NCBI GenBank assembly: GCA_035540635.1
Contig: DATLGH010000033.1
Location: 25,256 to 89,255 of the forward strand
Source of the DNA: Egibacteraceae bacterium
Lineage (GTDB): Bacteria > Actinomycetota > Nitriliruptoria > Euzebyales > Egibacteraceae
Reading direction: 5' to 3'
DNA: 64,000 nucleotides
Under the pieces are notes generated by a model. That model was not told the DNA's origin and did no database searches. It was given only the letters and a program-made list of their open reading frames with translations. Shown in pieces: positions 10,142-18,071 of this stretch. A program made the translations under genes and the position numbers. Numbering within the stretch: position 1 is the first letter of the stretch; each line of letters begins with the position of its first letter.

Positions 10142-10852
10142 CTACCCCGCCGTGCCGTCGTCGCGCGACGGGTCGTGCAGCCCGATGCGGCCCTGCACCC
10201 AGGGGACGTGGAGGTCGGGCGCGCCGCTGGCCCCGCCCGGCTCCCCGAGACGCGCCGCCTGGACGGCCAGGCGCGCGGCCATCTCCTGACCCTGGAGGTC
10301 GTGCGCCCACATGACGAGCGCGTCCTCCCCCGTCTCCGCGTAGTACCCGGGACGCACCCCGACGGGCACGAACCCGAACGCGGCGTAGAGGCGCTGGGCG
10401 CCGCGGTTGGCCACCCGGACCTCGAGGGTGGCCGCGGGGGCGCCCGCCCGCCGCGCCTCGGTGAGCAGGGCGAGCAGCAGGCGGGTGGCGAGCTTGCGCC
10501 GGTGGTGGCGCGGGTCCACCGCGACCGTCGTCACGTGCGCCTCGCCGCCCTGGATCACCGCCTCCGGTGTGCGGGGCTCACCTCGCGGGACCGGCTCGAG
10601 GATGAGGCCCGCGTAGCCGACGACCTCCCGGCCGGGGCGCAGCTGCCCGAGCGCGCCGGGGCCCCGGCGGGGGGCGAGGGCGACGAGATAGCGGCGGGTG
10701 TCGCGGCGCTCGAGCTCGGCGACGAACAGCGCGGGCGACCACGGCCGCGGGTAGGCCCGGCGCTCGATGCCGAGCACCGCGCGCAGGTGGCGCCGCCGCA
10801 TGGGCACGACGACGACGTCGTCGAGCGGGTGGCGCGTGAGCTGGGCGATCAC
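10142..10852 (-). CDS. rimI: Ribosomal-protein-alanine N-acetyltransferase RimI-like, with C-terminal extension
   Basis: 236 residues. A GNAT domain at about 15-165: MRRRHLRAVLGIERRAYPRPWS is the RimI start, AHVTTVAVDPRHHRRKLATRLL is the acetyl-CoA loop (here RRKLAT in place of the usual RGxGxA), and LEVRVANRGAQRLYAAFGF is motif B, followed by YYAETGEDALVMW. RimI acetylates the N-terminus of S18 in E. coli; actinobacterial homologues near tsaB/tsaD may have other targets. About 60 extra residues follow the domain. The GTG start overlaps the tsaB stop as GTGA, and an earlier in-frame start is unlikely. Confidence 0.88.
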   Translation of the reverse strand: MIAQLTRHPLDDVVVVPMRRRHLRAVLGIERRAYPRPWSPALFVAELERRDTRRYLVALAPRRGPGALGQLRPGREVVGYAGLILEPVPRGEPRTPEAVIQGGEAHVTTVAVDPRHHRRKLATRLLLALLTEARRAGAPAATLEVRVANRGAQRLYAAFGFVPVGVRPGYYAETGEDALVMWAHDLQGQEMAARLAVQAARLGEPGGASGAPDLHVPWVQGRIGLHDPSRDDGTAG

Positions 10853-11586
10853 GCGTGGGCCCCCGCGGCGCCCGCCGCCTTGCCGCCGAACAGCGCACCC
10901 CGCTCCTGCCAGTTCACCCGGGCGTCGGCCTGCCGCAGGTAGATCGGCCGGAGCTCCTCGGGGCGCCGGGTGTCCTCCCGCAGGAACCGCGGCAGCGCGA
11001 GCTCCACGAGGCACTTCGCGGACGGGTACGCGAGGGAGGGGGAGGTGCAGACCTCCGCACCGGCCGACTGCAGCTCGCCGGCCGCGGCGATCGCCCCGTC
11101 GCCCACGGCGAGCACGTCCTCCCGCATCGCCTCGACCTCGGCGGCCAGCTTCCCCGGGGCGCCGACCCGCAGCTCACTGACCCGTTGCACCCCGCCCGGA
11201 GCGCTGCGGTAGAAGCCCCAGAACACCTCACCCCGCCGCGCGTCGAGGACGCTGCACACGAGACGGCGCACGTAGCGGACGGAGAAGGCGAGCAGGTCGA
11301 GGGACGAAAGGCCGACCACCGGCAGGCTGCGGGCGTGGGCGAGCGCCTGCGCGGTTGCGATGCCCACCCGCATCCCGGTGTACAGGCCCGGCCCCAGGCT
11401 CACCGCGACGCCCGACACGGCACTGACGTCGACCGCGGCCTGGCGCAGGCAGAAGTCGACCGCCGGGGCGAGGAACTCGGCGTGGGCCCGCGGGCGCCCG
11501 AGCGTCGCCGCGGCGAGGACCTCATGCTCGGTCGCGAGGCAGACGCTCGACTGCGGGGTGGACGTCTCCAAGCCGAGAACCAGCAT
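10849..11586 (-). CDS. tsaB: t6A biosynthesis scaffold protein TsaB
   Basis: Partner of TsaD in tRNA threonylcarbamoyladenosine synthesis; it has the same ASKHA fold but no catalytic metal site. 245 residues, a normal length. MLVLGLETSTPQSSVCL opens the protein, SGVAVSLGPGLYTGMRVGIATAQALA is the hallmark segment near residues 58-83, and DARRGEVFWGFY follows near 115. It lies 9 bases after tsaE and overlaps rimI, so tsaE-tsaB-rimI-tsaD form one tight operon. Confidence 0.95.
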   Translation of the reverse strand: MLVLGLETSTPQSSVCLATEHEVLAAATLGRPRAHAEFLAPAVDFCLRQAAVDVSAVSGVAVSLGPGLYTGMRVGIATAQALAHARSLPVVGLSSLDLLAFSVRYVRRLVCSVLDARRGEVFWGFYRSAPGGVQRVSELRVGAPGKLAAEVEAMREDVLAVGDGAIAAAGELQSAGAEVCTSPSLAYPSAKCLVELALPRFLREDTRRPEELRPIYLRQADARVNWQERGALFGGKAAGAAGAHA

Positions 11587-11595
11587 GGTCTCGTG

Positions 11596-12144
11596 TCACG
11601 ACTCCTCGTGTCGCGTCCACGGCAGGAGGTCGGCGGCCAGGCCGGAGAGGCGTCGTGCCCAGTCGTCGCCGTGGGGCCGCACCACGATACGCCGTGGCTC
11701 GCACACCGGCAGCACCCCGCCTGCGCTGGTCACCTCCTCGACGCGCAGCTCGATCACGAGGTGCTCGGCGGGCAGCAGGGGCGCCATCGCGTCGCCCCAC
11801 TCGATGAACGTCACGCGGGAGCCCTCGAGCGCGTCCTCGTAGCCGAGGTCGGCGACCTCGCTGAGCGCGTCGAGCCGGTAGATGTCGAGGTGCAGCACCG
11901 GCACGCGTCCCGCGTACTCACGGCGGAGCACGAAGGACGGGCTCGTGACCCGCTCGGTGACCCCGAGCCCGCGGGCCGCGCCCTGCACGAAGCAGGTCTT
12001 GCCGGCGCCGAGCTCGCCGGTGAGCGAGACGATGTCGCCCGGGCGCAGCGTACGCGCGACCGCCTCGGCGACCGCCTGCGTATCCGCCGGAGTGGCGGTG
12101 ACGAGCTCGACGAGCTGACTTGGCTCGGGCACGCGCGCCAGCAT
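11596..12144 (-). CDS. tsaE: t6A biosynthesis ATPase TsaE
   Basis: The P-loop ATPase that resets the TsaBD complex after each cycle. 182 residues. Walker A is GELGAGKT at 43-50; TSPSFVLRREYAG and LHLDIYRLD contain the switch and Walker B-like residues; FIEWGDAM is the conserved TsaE motif. The ATG at 12144 gives the usual N-terminal length before the P-loop; longer frames upstream run antisense through the enoyl-CoA hydratase gene. It is the first gene of the t6A operon and is divergent from that hydratase, with 61 bases between starts. Confidence 0.95.
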   Translation of the reverse strand: MLARVPEPSQLVELVTATPADTQAVAEAVARTLRPGDIVSLTGELGAGKTCFVQGAARGLGVTERVTSPSFVLRREYAGRVPVLHLDIYRLDALSEVADLGYEDALEGSRVTFIEWGDAMAPLLPAEHLVIELRVEEVTSAGGVLPVCEPRRIVVRPHGDDWARRLSGLAADLLPWTRHEES

Positions 12145-12205
12145 CGCACCCCGGCGGCCGGTGTGCCCGACTATCGTGACGGCGCCCGGCCGGACCGGAG
12201 GAGCG

Positions 12206-12964
12206 ATGGCAAAGACCCGCCTCGACGCGCGCGACGACGGCGTGCGCCTGCTCACCCTCACCGACCCGGATCGCCGCAACGCCATGGGCCCGCAGATGGC
12301 CGCCGAGCTCGTCGCGGCATGCGAGCGGCTCCAGGCCGACGCGCGGGCGCGGGCGCTCGTGGTCGCCGGGGAGGGGCCGGCCTTCTGCGCGGGCGCGGAC
12401 CTGCCCGCCCTGTTCGGCGATCCCGAGCGCGGGATCGTGGACACCCACGACGAGCTGCGGCGCTACTACGCGGCCTTCCTCGCGGTGCGGGCGCTGCCCT
12501 TCCCCACCATCGCCGCGGTGCACGGTCCCGCCGTCGGTGCGGGACTCAACCTCGCCCTCGCCTGCGACCTGCGCGTCGCCGGCCCCAGCGCGGCCTTCGG
12601 CGCGACGTTCGCGCGCATCGGCCTGCACCCGGGGGGCGGCTGCACCTGGTTCCTCGTCGAGGCCCTCGGCGCCCCTCGCGCGCTGCGCACGCTGCTGCTC
12701 GGGGAGACGCTCGACGCCGAACGGGCCGTCGCCTGGGGGCTCGCGGAGGGGCCCGTGGCGGAAGCCCGCGAGGAGGCGCTCCATCTCGCGGACCGGATCG
12801 CCGCCGTGGACCCCGGCCTCGCGCGCCACATCAAGCGCGGCGTCGGCGTCGCGGTGGAGACCCGCGACCTCGGTGCGGTCCTCGAGTACGAGGCATGGGC
12901 GCAGGCCGCCTCCGCGTCCTCCCCGACGCTGCAGGAGTGGGTGGCGCGGTTCCGCAGGGACTGA
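12206..12964 (+). CDS. Enoyl-CoA hydratase/isomerase family protein
   Basis: Crotonase-fold enzyme acting on CoA thioesters. 252 residues, the family length. The two oxyanion-hole segments are AFCAGADLPALFG (about 57-69) and AVHGPAVGAGLNLALACDLRVAG (about 97-119). The usual first catalytic glutamate position, in a segment like LGFxPE, reads IGLHPGGGCTW here, so a simple hydratase mechanism is not assured and another crotonase reaction is possible. GGAGGAG just before the ATG at 12206 supports that start. Orientation opposes the flanking minus-strand genes; a hairpin at 12974-13018 lies right after the stop. Confidence 0.85.
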   Translation: MAKTRLDARDDGVRLLTLTDPDRRNAMGPQMAAELVAACERLQADARARALVVAGEGPAFCAGADLPALFGDPERGIVDTHDELRRYYAAFLAVRALPFPTIAAVHGPAVGAGLNLALACDLRVAGPSAAFGATFARIGLHPGGGCTWFLVEALGAPRALRTLLLGETLDAERAVAWGLAEGPVAEAREEALHLADRIAAVDPGLARHIKRGVGVAVETRDLGAVLEYEAWAQAASASSPTLQEWVARFRRD

Positions 12965-12973
12965 CCGCCTGCC

Positions 12974-13018
12974 GGTGTCGGGACTGCGTCATCCCGGAGA
13001 TGACGCAACCCCGACACC
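12974..13018. terminator. Two-sided terminator hairpin between convergent genes
   Basis: Positions 12974-12982 pair with 13010-13018 and 12985-12993 pair with 12999-13007 around a 5-base loop, giving about 18 pairs with one small internal bulge. It lies 10 bases after the enoyl-CoA hydratase stop and 16 bases beyond the P1 peptidase stop, so it can serve both strands. No U-tract. Confidence 0.7.
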
Positions 13019-13034
13019 CCGCGGCGCCGCCGGC

Positions 13035-13997
13035 TCAGCGGGCGGCGCGCGGGTCGGCGGGGAACCCGGGGATGCCGGTGGCGTGACGGACGCCGGCGCG
13101 GATCGCCCCGGCGACGGCCTGCGCGCCGAGGTGGGCCACGAGGTCCACGGTCGCCGGCACCCGCTGGGTGGCGAGCAGGAAGAGCGCGTCCCCGTCGAAC
13201 GTCGTGTGCGCCGGCGTGACCGCCCGGGCGATGCCGGAGTGAGCGAGGTCGGCGGCGCGCACCGCGTCGGGCTTGGTGAGCCGCGCGTCGGTGACCAGGC
13301 AGCCGATCACGGTGTTGCCGTCGGGCGCCTCGTCGGCCACCGCCGGCGCCTCGGCGGTGTCCGGCGCGGTGGGCGCCCAGCCAAGTGGGAAGCGCGCGAC
13401 GTCGTCGGGCGCGCGGCTGCCGGCGAGCACCGCGCCCTGCTCGTCGAGCACGTCGCCGAGGGGGTTCACCGCCACGAGCGCGCCGACGGTCACGCCGCCG
13501 CCCCGCGCCACGTCCCAGCCCTGCCCCCCCTTCGACCCGTACCGGATCCCCGCAGCCTTGCCCACCGTGCAGCCGGCGCCGACGCCGACCGAGCCCATCG
13601 GGGGGTCGTCCTCGGTCGCCGCCTCGCATGCGGCCCAGCCCGCGTCGCGGCCCGGGCGGGGTGCGCCGGGCTCCCGGAGGTCGAACACGATCGCCCCGCC
13701 GACGATGGGGATGCGGGCGACGGTCTTGTCGTAGCCGATGCCGCGCGCCTCGCACCAGTCGACGACCCCGTCGGCCGTTGCGAGGCCGAACGCGCTGCCA
13801 CCCGACAGCACGATCGCGTGGCACTCCCGCACGCTGCCCGTGGCGCCGAGCGCGGCGACCTCTCGGGTGCCCGGCGCCCCGCCGCGCACCGCCGCCGCCC
13901 CGAGCGCGCCGCCGGGCGCGACGATGACCGTGCAGCCCGTGTGATGGGTCGCGTGCGTCCAGCACCCGACCCGGACCCCGTGCACCCCCAGCGCCAC
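13035..13997 (-). CDS. P1 family peptidase (DmpA/NylC-like, self-cleaving)
   Basis: 320 residues of the S58/P1 family: D-aminopeptidase DmpA, beta-peptidyl aminopeptidase and the nylon oligomer hydrolase NylC. These proteins cut themselves before an N-terminal nucleophile. Here the likely site is N228/T229 in PDGNTVIGCLVTD, giving the NylC-type threonine nucleophile. AIVLSGGSAFGL (about 61-72), GSVGVGAGCTVGKAAG (about 135-150) and GVTVGALVAVNPLGD are conserved family blocks. It has no signal peptide. It lies 34 bases downstream of the alpha/beta hydrolase gene on the same strand and may be its co-transcribed end. Substrate unknown. Confidence 0.88.
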   Translation of the reverse strand: MALGVHGVRVGCWTHATHHTGCTVIVAPGGALGAAAVRGGAPGTREVAALGATGSVRECHAIVLSGGSAFGLATADGVVDWCEARGIGYDKTVARIPIVGGAIVFDLREPGAPRPGRDAGWAACEAATEDDPPMGSVGVGAGCTVGKAAGIRYGSKGGQGWDVARGGGVTVGALVAVNPLGDVLDEQGAVLAGSRAPDDVARFPLGWAPTAPDTAEAPAVADEAPDGNTVIGCLVTDARLTKPDAVRAADLAHSGIARAVTPAHTTFDGDALFLLATQRVPATVDLVAHLGAQAVAGAIRAGVRHATGIPGFPADPRAAR

Positions 13998-14031
13998 GGT
14001 CAGGCGCCTGTGCCGGGACGCGGTCGCGTCT

Positions 14032-15078
14032 TCATCGCGCGTCGGGGAGGGTGAGGACCCGGCGGGCGAAGGCGCGCAGGTGCGCGGTCACCGCCTCGTG
14101 CGCCTCGAGGGGCGCCATGTGCCCGACGCCCTGCAGCTCGACCAGGCGCGCGTCGGGCAGCAGCTCCGCCAGCTGACGCGCCCCCGAGGGGGGCGTGAGG
14201 CGGTCGAGGTCGCCGGAGATCACGAGGGCCGGCACCGACACGCCGCGGGCGGCGTCGGTGAGGTCGAGCGAGGTGAACGCGGGGATGAGCGCCGCCCGCA
14301 CCGCCGACGGACAGCCCATCGACAACCGCTCGGTGAACGCGACGTGCGCGGGTGAGGCGTTCGGCGACAGGGAGATCGCGCGGATGAGCAGGAACGTGAA
14401 GTCGCTCGGGCGTGCCCCGAGCGGTCCGGGCATCCCGACGAGGCGGGGCAGCAGCGCGTCGGCCACCGCGGGCAACGCGTTCGTGGCCACCGCCGCGGCG
14501 CCGCCGAGGACGCCGCCGATGATGTCGGCTCCCGACGTGCTCACGAGCGCGAGCCCCGCGACACGGGGCCCGAGCAGCTCGCCGTGTTCCTTCGCGAGGG
14601 CGAGCGCGCTCATCGCCCCCAACGAGTGACCGGCGACCACCACCCGCTCGCCGGGCGGCACGCACCGCTCGATGACGGCCGCGAGGTCACTCGCGAGCGC
14701 GTCCATGGTGTAGTCGCCCGTCTCGGCCTCCGCGCTCGCGCCGTGCCCGCGCTGGTCGTAGCTCACGACCCGGAACTCCTCGGAGAGGTCCCGGCGCTGG
14801 TAGTGCCAGGCGTCCTGGGTCATCGTGTAGCCGTGCGCGAGCACGATCGCCGGCGCGTCGTCGGGCCCGAGGATCTCGGCGTGCAGGCGGGTGCCGTCGG
14901 CCGCGGTCACCTGCCGGGGACGGCCGGTGACCGCCCTGGCGAGCTCGACCGCCTCGGGGTCGCTGCCGTCGCGCATGTCCGCGGCGGCCCGCCGCTCGGC
15001 CAGCCACCCGAGCACCGCCCCACCGGTGGCGGCGCCGGCGACGGCTGCGGTGGTGAGCAGTCTGCGGCCGGCCCTCAT
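14032..15078 (-). CDS. Alpha/beta hydrolase, probably membrane-anchored
   Basis: 348 residues. A basic N-terminus and hydrophobic alanine/glycine run (about 6-26) suggest an N-terminal anchor or signal. The hydrolase core then shows LAHGYTMTQDAW with the oxyanion HG, VVAGHSLGAMSA with the nucleophile serine, VISGDLDRLTPP with the acid aspartate, and LQGVGHMAPLE with the catalytic histidine. The ATG at 15078 overlaps the alr stop as ATGA. An alpha/beta hydrolase at this place, between alr and tsaE, is a conserved actinobacterial arrangement, but its substrate is not known. Confidence 0.87.
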   Translation of the reverse strand: MRAGRRLLTTAAVAGAATGGAVLGWLAERRAAADMRDGSDPEAVELARAVTGRPRQVTAADGTRLHAEILGPDDAPAIVLAHGYTMTQDAWHYQRRDLSEEFRVVSYDQRGHGASAEAETGDYTMDALASDLAAVIERCVPPGERVVVAGHSLGAMSALALAKEHGELLGPRVAGLALVSTSGADIIGGVLGGAAAVATNALPAVADALLPRLVGMPGPLGARPSDFTFLLIRAISLSPNASPAHVAFTERLSMGCPSAVRAALIPAFTSLDLTDAARGVSVPALVISGDLDRLTPPSGARQLAELLPDARLVELQGVGHMAPLEAHEAVTAHLRAFARRVLTLPDAR

Positions 15079-16232
15079 CCGCCGTCCACGTACACGCGGG
15101 GCACGCGTGGCCCGATGGTGCACACGACCTCGTAGCTGATCGTGCCGAGGAGACGCGCCCACTCCTCCGCGGTGACCCGTTCGCCGTCCTGGCTGCCGAT
15201 GAGGCAGACCTCGTCGCCCGCCGCGCCCCCGTCGGGCCCGAGGTCGATCATGAGCTGGTCCATGGTCACCGTGCCGACCATGGGCACGCGGCGGCCCGCG
15301 ACGAGGACCTCGCCGCGGTTGGTGAGGGCCCGCGTGACGCCGTCGGCGTAGCCGGCCGGAACCGTGGCGACGAGCGTGTCGCGCTCGGGGCTCCATCGCA
15401 GCCCGTAGCTGACCGGCTCCCCCCGCGCGACCCGCTTGACGAGGGCGAGCCGGGAGTACCACGTGAGCGCGGGGCGCAGCGGCGTCGAGCTGGCGAGGCC
15501 CGGGGCCGGTTCCAGCCCGTACACCGACAGGCCCGGGCGGACCATGTCGTAGTGGTCGTCGGGCAGGTGCAGGGTGCCTGCTGAGTTGCACAGGTGGACG
15601 AGCTCCGGACGCAGCCCGAGGGCGGCGGCAAGGTCGAGTCCCCGCCGGAACGCCGCGGACTGGCGGGCGATGTAGGGGTGGTCGGGCTCGTCGGCGACGG
15701 CGAAGTGGCTCCACAGGCCGACCGGGCGCAGCCACGCCGCGTCGCGGACCCGGCGCAGCGCGTCCTCCCAGTCGTCAGCCGGCACGCCGACCCGGCGCAT
15801 GCCGGTGTCGAGCTTCACGTGGACGGCAGCGGGCGTCCCGCGCTCGGCCGCCGCGGCGTCGAGCGCGTCGGTGAACGCCGGGGTGTAGACGCTCGCGACG
15901 AGGCCGGCGTCGAGCAGCGCCCCCGCCGCGGCGGGCGGCGGCTCGGCGAGGACGAGCACCTGCGCGTCGATTCCCGCGTCGCGCAACGCGCGGCCCTCCT
16001 CGACGAGGGCGACGGCCAGCCAGTCCGCCCCGCCGGAGAGGGCGGCCCGGGCGGCCGGCGCGATGCCGTGGCCGTAGCCGTCGGCCTTGACGACGGCCAT
16101 GAGGCGGGGTGCCGCCGCCTGCGCCTTCAGCGCGGCGACGTTCGCGCTGATCGCTGCGAGGTCGACCTCCACCCACGTGGGGCGCTGCCCGGGTGGAGCG
16201 GCGCGCGCGCTGCGGACACGCAGGTCAGACAC
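15075..16232 (-). CDS. alr: Alanine racemase
   Basis: PLP enzyme making D-alanine for peptidoglycan. 385 residues. The PLP lysine is K49 in AVVKADGYGHG; the TIM-barrel segments HVKLDTGMRRVG and LVHLCNSAGTLH follow; GLEPAPG, SYGLRW and VATVPAGYADG mark the second half, and VGTVTMDQLMIDLG is the C-terminal domain motif near the catalytic tyrosine region. I place the start at GTG 16232 with a weak GGAAGG upstream; the first about 17 residues are poorly conserved, so the true start could lie slightly downstream. Co-transcribed with the alpha/beta hydrolase. Confidence 0.94.
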   Translation of the reverse strand: MSDLRVRSARAAPPGQRPTWVEVDLAAISANVAALKAQAAAPRLMAVVKADGYGHGIAPAARAALSGGADWLAVALVEEGRALRDAGIDAQVLVLAEPPPAAAGALLDAGLVASVYTPAFTDALDAAAAERGTPAAVHVKLDTGMRRVGVPADDWEDALRRVRDAAWLRPVGLWSHFAVADEPDHPYIARQSAAFRRGLDLAAALGLRPELVHLCNSAGTLHLPDDHYDMVRPGLSVYGLEPAPGLASSTPLRPALTWYSRLALVKRVARGEPVSYGLRWSPERDTLVATVPAGYADGVTRALTNRGEVLVAGRRVPMVGTVTMDQLMIDLGPDGGAAGDEVCLIGSQDGERVTAEEWARLLGTISYEVVCTIGPRVPRVYVDGG

Positions 16233-16317
16233 GCTGGCGGCCTTCCGGCGGGGTCGCTGCTCGAGGTTCCCCCTAAGGGTAACGAACTGGCGGCCTTCGC
16301 TCGCACAACGGGATCTC

Positions 16318-16373
16318 GCCGGCGGGGCCGACGCCGAAGGTCCGCGCCGGCGGGGCCGACGCCGAAGGTCCGC
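16318..16373. repeat. Exact tandem duplication of a 28-bp unit
   Basis: Positions 16318-16345 and 16346-16373 are identical, beginning GCCGGCGGGGCCGACGCC. The unit length is not a multiple of three. The array abuts the HNH-like fragment at 16374-16489 and lies 86 bases upstream of the alr start. Confidence 0.95.
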
Positions 16374-16489
16374 GGGTGGATCACGTGGTGGTTGTCGGTC
16401 CAGTCCAGCGGGGCGTGGCAGCCGACGAACCGGTCGCGCGCACCTGCCCCGCGGCACCCGCCCTTGACGGTGAGCGGTAGCCAGCCATG
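16374..16489 (-). pseudogene. Possible remnant of an HNH nuclease (DUF222/13E12 family)
   Basis: On the minus strand this stretch reads in one frame as ...DRFVGCHAPLDWTDNHHVIHP, with almost every codon ending in G or C as in real genes here. The pattern C-x2-P-x2-W-x-D-x-H-H-V-x-H matches the start of the HNH motif in the actinobacterial DUF222-HNH (13E12 repeat) proteins. After the last histidine the similarity stops at the 28-bp tandem repeat; the rest of the motif (the asparagine and last histidine) is missing, and no start or full-length frame exists. I infer a degraded fragment. The 16233-16532 gap otherwise holds only the repeat and a hairpin. Confidence 0.45.
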
Positions 16490-16505
16490 GGAGGTTCCGT
16501 CGGAG

Positions 16506-16524
16506 CGGGGCGCGTGGCGCCCCG
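16506..16524 (-). terminator. Hairpin downstream of nnrD
   Basis: CGGGGCGC at 16506-16513 pairs perfectly with GCGCCCCG at 16517-16524 around a 3-base loop, 8 bases after the nnrD stop. It lacks a U-tract. It may end the glmS-acpS-nnrD transcript, which would give alr its own promoter. Confidence 0.4.
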
Positions 16525-16532
16525 GGCGGCGA

Positions 16533-18071
16533 CTACTGCCCCGTCTCCGAGCGCATGGCCGCGGGCACGGCGCCGGCGACGTCGAGGGCGGTGACGGAGC
16601 GCTCGCCCCGAGACGCGGCGAGCTCCCCCGCCAGGCCGTGCACGTAGACGGCGACCGCCACGGACTCGGCCTCCGGACGCTGTGCGAGCAGGGTCGCGAC
16701 CATCCCGGTCAGCACGTCGCCGGTCCCGCCCGTGGCGAGGGCCGGGCCACCCGTCGGGTTGACCCAGACCCGCCCGTCGGGCGCAGCGGTGAGCGAGCCG
16801 GCGCCCTTGGCGACGACGACGGCGCCCCACCCCTTGGCCCGCTCCGGCACGAGCGTGGCCCGCCGCGCCCAGGCCTCGTCCCTCCCGCCGGGCAGCAGGC
16901 GGGCGAGCTCCCCGGCGTGAGGGGTGAGCACGAGCAGCGTCGACGCGTGGTCGGCGAGGGTGTCGGGACGGGCGGGGTCGGCCTCGGCGCTGAACGCGTT
17001 GATGCCGTCGGCGTCGAGCACGAGGGGCACGTCGACCTCGGCGACGACCCGGCGAACGAGCGCCACGGCCGCCTCGGAGCGCCCGAGACCCGGCCCGACG
17101 GCGAGCGCGTCGGCCCCCTCGAGCGCCGCGGCGAGCCGCGCGAACGCCGCGTCGGGGTCGTCGTCGGGCAGCGCCGCGGTGAGCGCCTCGGGGACCGCCG
17201 GAGCGACGAGGGGCAGGACCGCCCCGGAGGTCGCGAGGGTGACGAGACCCGCCCCGGCGGCCATGGCGCCACGTGCGACGAGGGCGGCGGCGCCGCTCAT
17301 GCCCGCGGACCCGGCGAGCGCGACGACGACCCCGCGCGTGCGCTTGTGAGCGGTCGGCTCGAGACGGGGCAGCAGGGCGGCGACGTCGGCCCGTTCGAGC
17401 ACGGTGGCGACCGGGGCGTCCGCGCCGTCGGCGATGCCGAGGTCGCCGAGGACGAGCCGGCCGCAGTGGCCACGGGCGGGCCACAGGTGCAGGCCGCGCT
17501 TGTGCGCGCCGAGGCTGACGGTGAGGTCGGCGCGCACCGCCTCGCCCGGCACCGCGCCCGTGTCCGCGTCGACTCCCGTCGGCACGTCGCAGGCGACCAC
17601 GGCCATGCCGCCGCTGAAGCTCGCGGACCGGTTGAGCTCGCCGACCGCCGAGCGGTAGGGCTCCCGCGGCTGCCCGGACGCGCCGGTGCCGAGCAGGCAG
17701 TCCACCCCCACGTCGGCGCCGGCCAGCGCCGCTCCGACGCTGGCGACGAGCCGTCCACCGGCGGCGTGGTAGCGCGCGAGATGCTCCGCGGCGTCGGGGG
17801 AGAGGTCCCCGGCCCCGCCGACGAGGCAGACGCGCGGAGCCGCCCCCGCGTCGAGCAGCCGCCGCGCGGCGGCGAGGCCGTCCCCGCCGTTGTTGCCGCG
17901 CCCGGCGAGGATGCCGACGCGCAGTCCGTAGCCGCGACCGCCGACGTCGACGACGCCCCGGGCGAGGTGGCCCGCCGCGCGTTCCATGAGCGCGCCGCCG
18001 CTCACCCCCCGCGCGAAGGCACGGCGGTCCATCTCCCGGACCTGCGCGGGAGTGTAGAGGGGGATGCTCAC
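16533..18071 (-). CDS. nnrD: Bifunctional NAD(P)H-hydrate epimerase / ADP-dependent dehydratase
   Basis: Repairs damaged NADH and NADPH hydrates. 512 residues, the usual size of the fused NnrE-NnrD form. The N-terminal epimerase domain (about 1-215) has VGILAGRGNNGGDGL near 52-66 and ACDVPTGVDADTG near 160. The C-terminal kinase-fold dehydratase domain (about 225-512) has LAVGPGLGRSE, VLDADGINAF, LTPHAGELARL and the ATP/ADP loop LATGGTGDVLTGMVA near 440. The GTG start at 18071 overlaps the acpS stop as GTGA. It sits in the conserved actinobacterial glmS-acpS-nnrD-alr series. Confidence 0.95.
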   Translation of the reverse strand: MSIPLYTPAQVREMDRRAFARGVSGGALMERAAGHLARGVVDVGGRGYGLRVGILAGRGNNGGDGLAAARRLLDAGAAPRVCLVGGAGDLSPDAAEHLARYHAAGGRLVASVGAALAGADVGVDCLLGTGASGQPREPYRSAVGELNRSASFSGGMAVVACDVPTGVDADTGAVPGEAVRADLTVSLGAHKRGLHLWPARGHCGRLVLGDLGIADGADAPVATVLERADVAALLPRLEPTAHKRTRGVVVALAGSAGMSGAAALVARGAMAAGAGLVTLATSGAVLPLVAPAVPEALTAALPDDDPDAAFARLAAALEGADALAVGPGLGRSEAAVALVRRVVAEVDVPLVLDADGINAFSAEADPARPDTLADHASTLLVLTPHAGELARLLPGGRDEAWARRATLVPERAKGWGAVVVAKGAGSLTAAPDGRVWVNPTGGPALATGGTGDVLTGMVATLLAQRPEAESVAVAVYVHGLAGELAASRGERSVTALDVAGAVPAAMRSETGQ

